Virus record (IMG/VR): IMGVR_UViG_3300046007_005650
Span: 1-22,500 of that record
Reading direction: 5' to 3' (one strand)
DNA from: a virus
Length of the DNA stretch: 22,500 bases
Both the position numbers and the translations under genes were made by a program. The notes beneath the pieces are model-generated. The model ran no database searches. It was not told the DNA's origin and was given only the letters and a program-made list of their open reading frames with translations. This document shows, one piece after another, positions 20,323-22,500 of this stretch. Position 1 is the first letter of the stretch; each line of letters starts with the position of its first letter.

Positions 20323-20475
20323 AGCAAGGTGGCGGAATTGGTAGACGCACTAAGACCAAATAGATTTAAGGATGCACGGTTCTTAAAAATAGAACAAGAG
20401 GTAATTAATCCTTACCTAAACAGTTGGCGGAGTCTGTTAGTGTATTAAATGCAGGTTCGAATCCTGCCCTTGCAA
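20323..20475 (+). tRNA. tRNA-Leu-like element with oversized anticodon arm
   Basis: The acceptor GCAAGG (20324-20329) pairs with CCTTGC (20468-20473); the outermost pair is A-A. TG precedes the D arm GCG-GAATTGGTAGA-CGC, of the type in class II tRNAs (Leu/Ser), with the GG needed for the elbow. The T arm is perfect: GCAGG-TTCGAAT-CCTGC (20451-20467). Between them lie about 100 bases instead of an ordinary anticodon arm. A closing helix CACTAAGAC (20348-20356) pairs with GTC-(TG)-TTAGTG (20432-20442). Inside are TAAGGAT/ATCCTTA (20367-20373, 20408-20414) enclosing GTTCT/AGAAC (20379-20383, 20391-20395). No standard anticodon loop can be assigned and no 3' CCA is encoded. It may be an intron-bearing tRNA, a decayed one or a tRNA mimic. 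Confidence 0.6.
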
Positions 20476-20559
20476 CTTACCAGTCCGAAGGTTATGAGGA
20501 AGCATCTGACACCGTATGTTCATAAAGTAGGCTGGAACGGTGTAATTTTAAACCATATC

Positions 20560-20571
20560 GTTGACGTCAAC
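20560..20571. repeat. Perfect 12-bp palindrome GTTGACGTCAAC
   Basis: The palindrome lies just before the preferred start (20584) of the diphosphohydrolase-like gene, in a region that is noncoding if that start is right. It could be an operator site for a dimeric regulator. No second copy was noticed. Confidence 0.6.
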
Positions 20572-20583
20572 AAGATGCTATTT

Positions 20584-20979
20584 ATGAATGAAGTTGAAAA
20601 ATTAGAAAGAAAAACAAATGAACAAAGGGTTAGGGAATTAATGATAGCTTCTGGCAGGAATCCAGACTATGACGAAAACAAGGCATTTAGGACAAATGAA
20701 AATAAACTTCGATACGACCTTTGCCCAGCGATAGCACAAAGGGAATATGCGAAGGTTTGGACTGAAGGATTAAAAAAATATCCTCCCGGTAACTGGGAGA
20801 AAGGCTTTCCCTTCTCTGTTGTCATTGCCTCCGCTATGCGACACCTTGAAGCCATGCGACTTGGTGAAATGATAGACGAAGAAAGTGGACTACTGCACTC
20901 CGCACACTTAATGGCAAATGCTGCAATGCTGACAGAGTTTTATTTTACGCATCCAGAATTAAATGATTTAAAGAAGTGA
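20584..20979 (+). CDS. dATP/dGTP diphosphohydrolase-like protein (DUF5664)
   Basis: 131 aa from ATG 20584. In-frame ATGs at 20494 and 20575 are possible; one at 20449 falls inside the tRNA T arm and is rejected. The conserved part is NENKLRYDLCPAIAQREYAKVWTEGLKKYPPGNWEKG, then SAMRHLEAMRLGEMIDEESGLLHSAHLMANAAMLTEFY. This is the DUF5664 / dATP-dGTP diphosphohydrolase N-terminal type, a helical nucleotide-pool enzyme with acidic metal ligands (E, DEESG, H). It probably trims or reshapes purine dNTP pools during infection. It overlaps the next gene (GTGA) and sits close to the dCTP deaminase gene, which supports a nucleotide-metabolism cluster. Confidence 0.7.
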   Translation: MNEVEKLERKTNEQRVRELMIASGRNPDYDENKAFRTNENKLRYDLCPAIAQREYAKVWTEGLKKYPPGNWEKGFPFSVVIASAMRHLEAMRLGEMIDEESGLLHSAHLMANAAMLTEFYFTHPELNDLKK

Positions 20980-21224
20980 GCAAACCAACGTCATTAGATT
21001 TGTATGAAAAAGAAATTAATTCTTTAATTGAAAGGTATGAAGCAAAAGAAATTTCAAAAAGAGAATTTATAACAATTAAACACAACCTTTTTTATAATGC
21101 TAAAGAAATGGAAAAAGAGCAGATAACGGAGGCTTTTAAAGAAGGGAATTTATACCATGGATGGGCTTTGAAACATGAGCCTGAACAATATTACAACGAA
21201 ACTTACAAAAAAGAAGACAAATGA
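20976..21224 (+). CDS. Small helical protein, GTG start
   Basis: 82 aa, beginning at GTG 20976, which overlaps the preceding TGA (GTGA). It has the pattern LDLYEKEINSLIERYEAKEISKREFITIKHNLFYNAKEMEKEQITEAFKEG...EQYYNETY. This YEKEI..L...Y....IS..EF...K..LF..AKEMEKEQI..A...G arrangement is very common in Bacteroidetes phages and prophages; function is unknown. Three helices are likely, the last a hub of charged residues. Its end overlaps the dCTP deaminase start by 4 bases (ATGA), so translation of the three genes is probably coupled. Confidence 0.75.
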   Translation: MSKPTSLDLYEKEINSLIERYEAKEISKREFITIKHNLFYNAKEMEKEQITEAFKEGNLYHGWALKHEPEQYYNETYKKEDK

Positions 21225-21754
21225 TACTTACAGACAAAACCATCTTTGACGAATTAGCGGCTGGCAACATTGTTATCGAGCCATTAATCGAGGCAAACAT
21301 TGGGACAAATAGTGTTGACTTAACGCTATCAAAAACTTTATTGCTCTACACCGACCAGGTATTGGATACAAGGAATAAAAACGATTATGCAGAAATTATT
21401 ATTCCCGATGAAGGTATGATTTTACAACCTGGCATTCTTTATCTTGCATCAACCGTTGAATATACGGAGACACTTCGCCACGTTCCAATCATTCAGGGCA
21501 AATCATCATTAGGAAGATTAGGTTTATTTGTTCACATAACTGCAGGTTTTGGAGATGTGAATTTCAAAGGGCATTGGACTTTAGAACTTGCGTGTATCCA
21601 GCCTGTTAAGATTTACCCAGGCATGAAGATAGCGCAAATCTGCTATCATGACATTAGCGAAATGCCTTACACCGATTACGCATCAAAAGCCGATGCAAAG
21701 TATAAAAATCAGGGAAGTGATCCAGTTGCCTCAAAAAACTATTTAAACAAATAG
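21221..21754 (+). CDS. dcd: dCTP deaminase
   Basis: 177 aa. It converts dCTP to dUTP, the first step of the dCTP route to dTTP. It has the dUTPase-superfamily fold: EPLIEANIGTNSVDLTLSKTL (residues ~20-40), catalytic-loop GKSSLGRLGLFVHITAGF (Ser95-Ser96, Arg99) and FKGHWTLELAC with the catalytic-type Glu122, then YPGMKIAQICYHDI. Length is slightly below the 190 aa of bacterial Dcd. It may be mono-functional or a bifunctional deaminase-dUTPase; the sequence does not settle this. It lies beside a purine dNTP hydrolase-like gene. Confidence 0.93.
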   Translation: MILTDKTIFDELAAGNIVIEPLIEANIGTNSVDLTLSKTLLLYTDQVLDTRNKNDYAEIIIPDEGMILQPGILYLASTVEYTETLRHVPIIQGKSSLGRLGLFVHITAGFGDVNFKGHWTLELACIQPVKIYPGMKIAQICYHDISEMPYTDYASKADAKYKNQGSDPVASKNYLNK

Positions 21755-21756
21755 CC

Positions 21757-22014
21757 ATGACCGACGAGGAAAAAAAAGCTCGGAAATCGGAGTATATGAA
21801 AAAATACTACCAAAACATGAATGATTATCAAAGGGAAAAAATAAGGCTTAAAAATTTAGAAAACAAAAAAAGGAGATACGAGGAGAATAAAACGAAGTGT
21901 AAGAATAAAAATTACGACAAATACAAGGCGTATTATTACAAAAACATTGAAAAAATTAAGGCTTATCAAGCCGAATATCGTAAAAAACAAAAAGAAAAAA
22001 AAGAATCATGCTAA
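21757..22014 (+). CDS. Small Lys/Tyr-rich basic protein (relative of 10403-10612)
   Basis: 85 aa, very basic. It opens TDEEKKARKSEYMKKYYQN, then NDYQREKIRLKNLENKKRRYEENKTKCKNKN, and ends with repeats like YKAYYYKNIEKIKAYQAEYRKKQKEKKE. The DYQR-K and YY..N.EKIK..Q units match the 69-aa product encoded after ssb. A long helix with nucleic-acid affinity is plausible. It starts 2 bases after dcd; its end overlaps the next short gene by 7 bases. Confidence 0.65.
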   Translation: MTDEEKKARKSEYMKKYYQNMNDYQREKIRLKNLENKKRRYEENKTKCKNKNYDKYKAYYYKNIEKIKAYQAEYRKKQKEKKESC

Positions 22015-22136
22015 CAGAAAATGAAAAACAAAAATTGATAAAGGATTTGGCTCTCATCATTGTAGCCGCTGGAGGGTTGTTAACTCTTGCTTATGCCATT
22101 TACTTTATTATTGACACTTTAAAAAAATGGTACTGA
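22008..22136 (+). CDS. 42-aa single-pass membrane peptide
   Basis: 42 aa: MLTENEKQKLIKDLALIIVA, then AGGLLTLAYAIYFIIDTLKKWY. A charged N-terminus precedes one hydrophobic helix (~14-36) and a basic-aromatic end. It overlaps the preceding stop by 7 bases, and its own TGA overlaps the next ATG (TGATG at 22134-22138). This gap-free packing supports translation. A holin-like or membrane-regulatory role cannot be shown from one TM segment. Confidence 0.5.
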   Translation: MLTENEKQKLIKDLALIIVAAGGLLTLAYAIYFIIDTLKKWY

Positions 22137-22273
22137 TGTATTGGGAAATAAAATGGAAGTCAGGCAGAATAATCACCAACGCTCCGACAGTTGAAGAAGC
22201 GATAGAAAATTTTAAGAAGCTAAGAATTGAGGTACCGGATAAAGAAATTTCCATTAGTAAGTTTAATAAGTAA
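22136..22273 (+). CDS. 45-aa small protein, unknown
   Basis: 45 aa from ATG 22136: MYWEIKWKSGRIITNAPTVE, then EAIENFKKLRIEVPDKEISISKFNK. It reads as a strand, helix, strand mini-domain. A start at 22127 in the same frame adds three residues. I prefer 22136 because TGATG links it to the preceding stop. It is the last gene before a strong terminator. No family is recognised. Confidence 0.5.
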   Translation: MYWEIKWKSGRIITNAPTVEEAIENFKKLRIEVPDKEISISKFNK

Positions 22274-22297
22274 TTAGTTGTTAAAAGTGTTGTTTTT

Positions 22298-22330
22298 AAT
22301 CCCATATCTTTCGGTATGGGATTTTTTTTT
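22298..22330 (+). terminator. Intrinsic terminator closing the nucleotide-metabolism operon
   Basis: AATCCCATA (22298-22306) pairs perfectly with TATGGGATT (22315-22323) around TCTTTCGG, followed by a run of T to 22330. The next 95 bases (22331-22425) are extremely AT-rich and hold no gene; a promoter for the next unit probably lies there, but no clear TAnnTTTG was found. Confidence 0.85.
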
Positions 22331-22425
22331 AAATAAATACATAAATATTTTTTTATATAATTATTTATACATATTTTTACAAAAGAAACAAAAAAACATT
22401 TTTATTATCACTAAATTTTAACAAA

Positions 22426-22500
22426 ATGGAAAAGCAAATTTACACCGTCATGTACTTCGGCAACGCTAAAATCTATCAAGATTTATGCGAAGAAGTATCT
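22426..22500 (+). CDS. Partial gene, cut by the window end
   Basis: The first 25 codons only: MEKQIYTVMYFGNAKIYQDLCEEVS. An A-rich leader (TTTTAACAAA) precedes the ATG. The fragment reads as a beta strand followed by a helix and is too short for a family call. It begins a new transcript after the terminator at 22298-22330. Confidence 0.55.
   Translation, partial: MEKQIYTVMYFGNAKIYQDLCEEVS

Noticed and set aside
20323-20475. Group I intron or tmRNA in the tRNA-like element
   Set aside because: The insert is far shorter than a group I intron and lacks its core motifs; a tmRNA would not keep a normal D arm and would need a tag ORF, which is not visible.
20449-20583. Long N-terminus of the diphosphohydrolase-like ORF (MQVRILPLQ...)
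   Set aside because: It is a translation of the tRNA T arm and following spacer; the conserved domain needs only the start at 20584.

Overview
The window looks like part of a tailed-phage (siphovirus-type) genome or prophage of a Bacteroidetes host. The reasons are: AT-rich DNA; starts preceded by A-rich leaders (often AAAACCAAA before ATG) rather than Shine-Dalgarno sites; several matches to the Bacteroidetes -7 promoter element TAnnTTTG; and gene families usual in phages of that phylum. No integrase, repressor, lysis or tail-fibre gene lies inside the window, so temperate versus lytic life cannot be decided.

Layout. The left part (119-9340) is a late module read leftward. From its promoter-proximal end it runs: HNH endonuclease, small terminase, large terminase, HK97-type portal, prohead protease, HK97-fold major capsid protein, a secreted-looking small protein, a 70-aa protein, gp6-like connector, head closure, gp10-like protein, tail terminator (DUF3168-like), an 82-aa protein and the tail tube protein. 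This is an HK97-style packaging, head and connector block. A divergent control region (about 9341-9808) follows. It carries a possible cos/packaging site, a 49-aa ORF and promoter-like elements on both strands.

The right part (9809-22500) is an early module read rightward. It holds: a two-TM peptide and SSB; a run of three related small acidic proteins; a candidate structured RNA in front of an HNH-AP2 endonuclease; a winged-helix replication organiser with small partners, one ending in a textbook beta-clamp motif; a helicase-DNA methyltransferase fusion; a lambda-type recombination pair (Bet and a PD-(D/E)XK exonuclease); a tRNA-Leu-like element with an oversized arm; and nucleotide-pool enzymes (dATP/dGTP diphosphohydrolase-like, dCTP deaminase). 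Four hairpin-plus-T-run terminators divide this side into transcription units.

How it fits together. SSB, the replication organiser and the clamp-binding peptide fit DNA replication. Bet and the exonuclease fit recombination and concatemer formation. The methyltransferase and pool enzymes fit DNA protection and precursor supply. Terminase, HNH protein and portal then package the product. The least explained items are the 12204-12309 RNA, whose two hairpin loops are complementary to each other; the 20323-20475 tRNA-like element; the triplicated gene family with its iteron-like repeats; and the -7 elements placed only four bases upstream of two late start codons.
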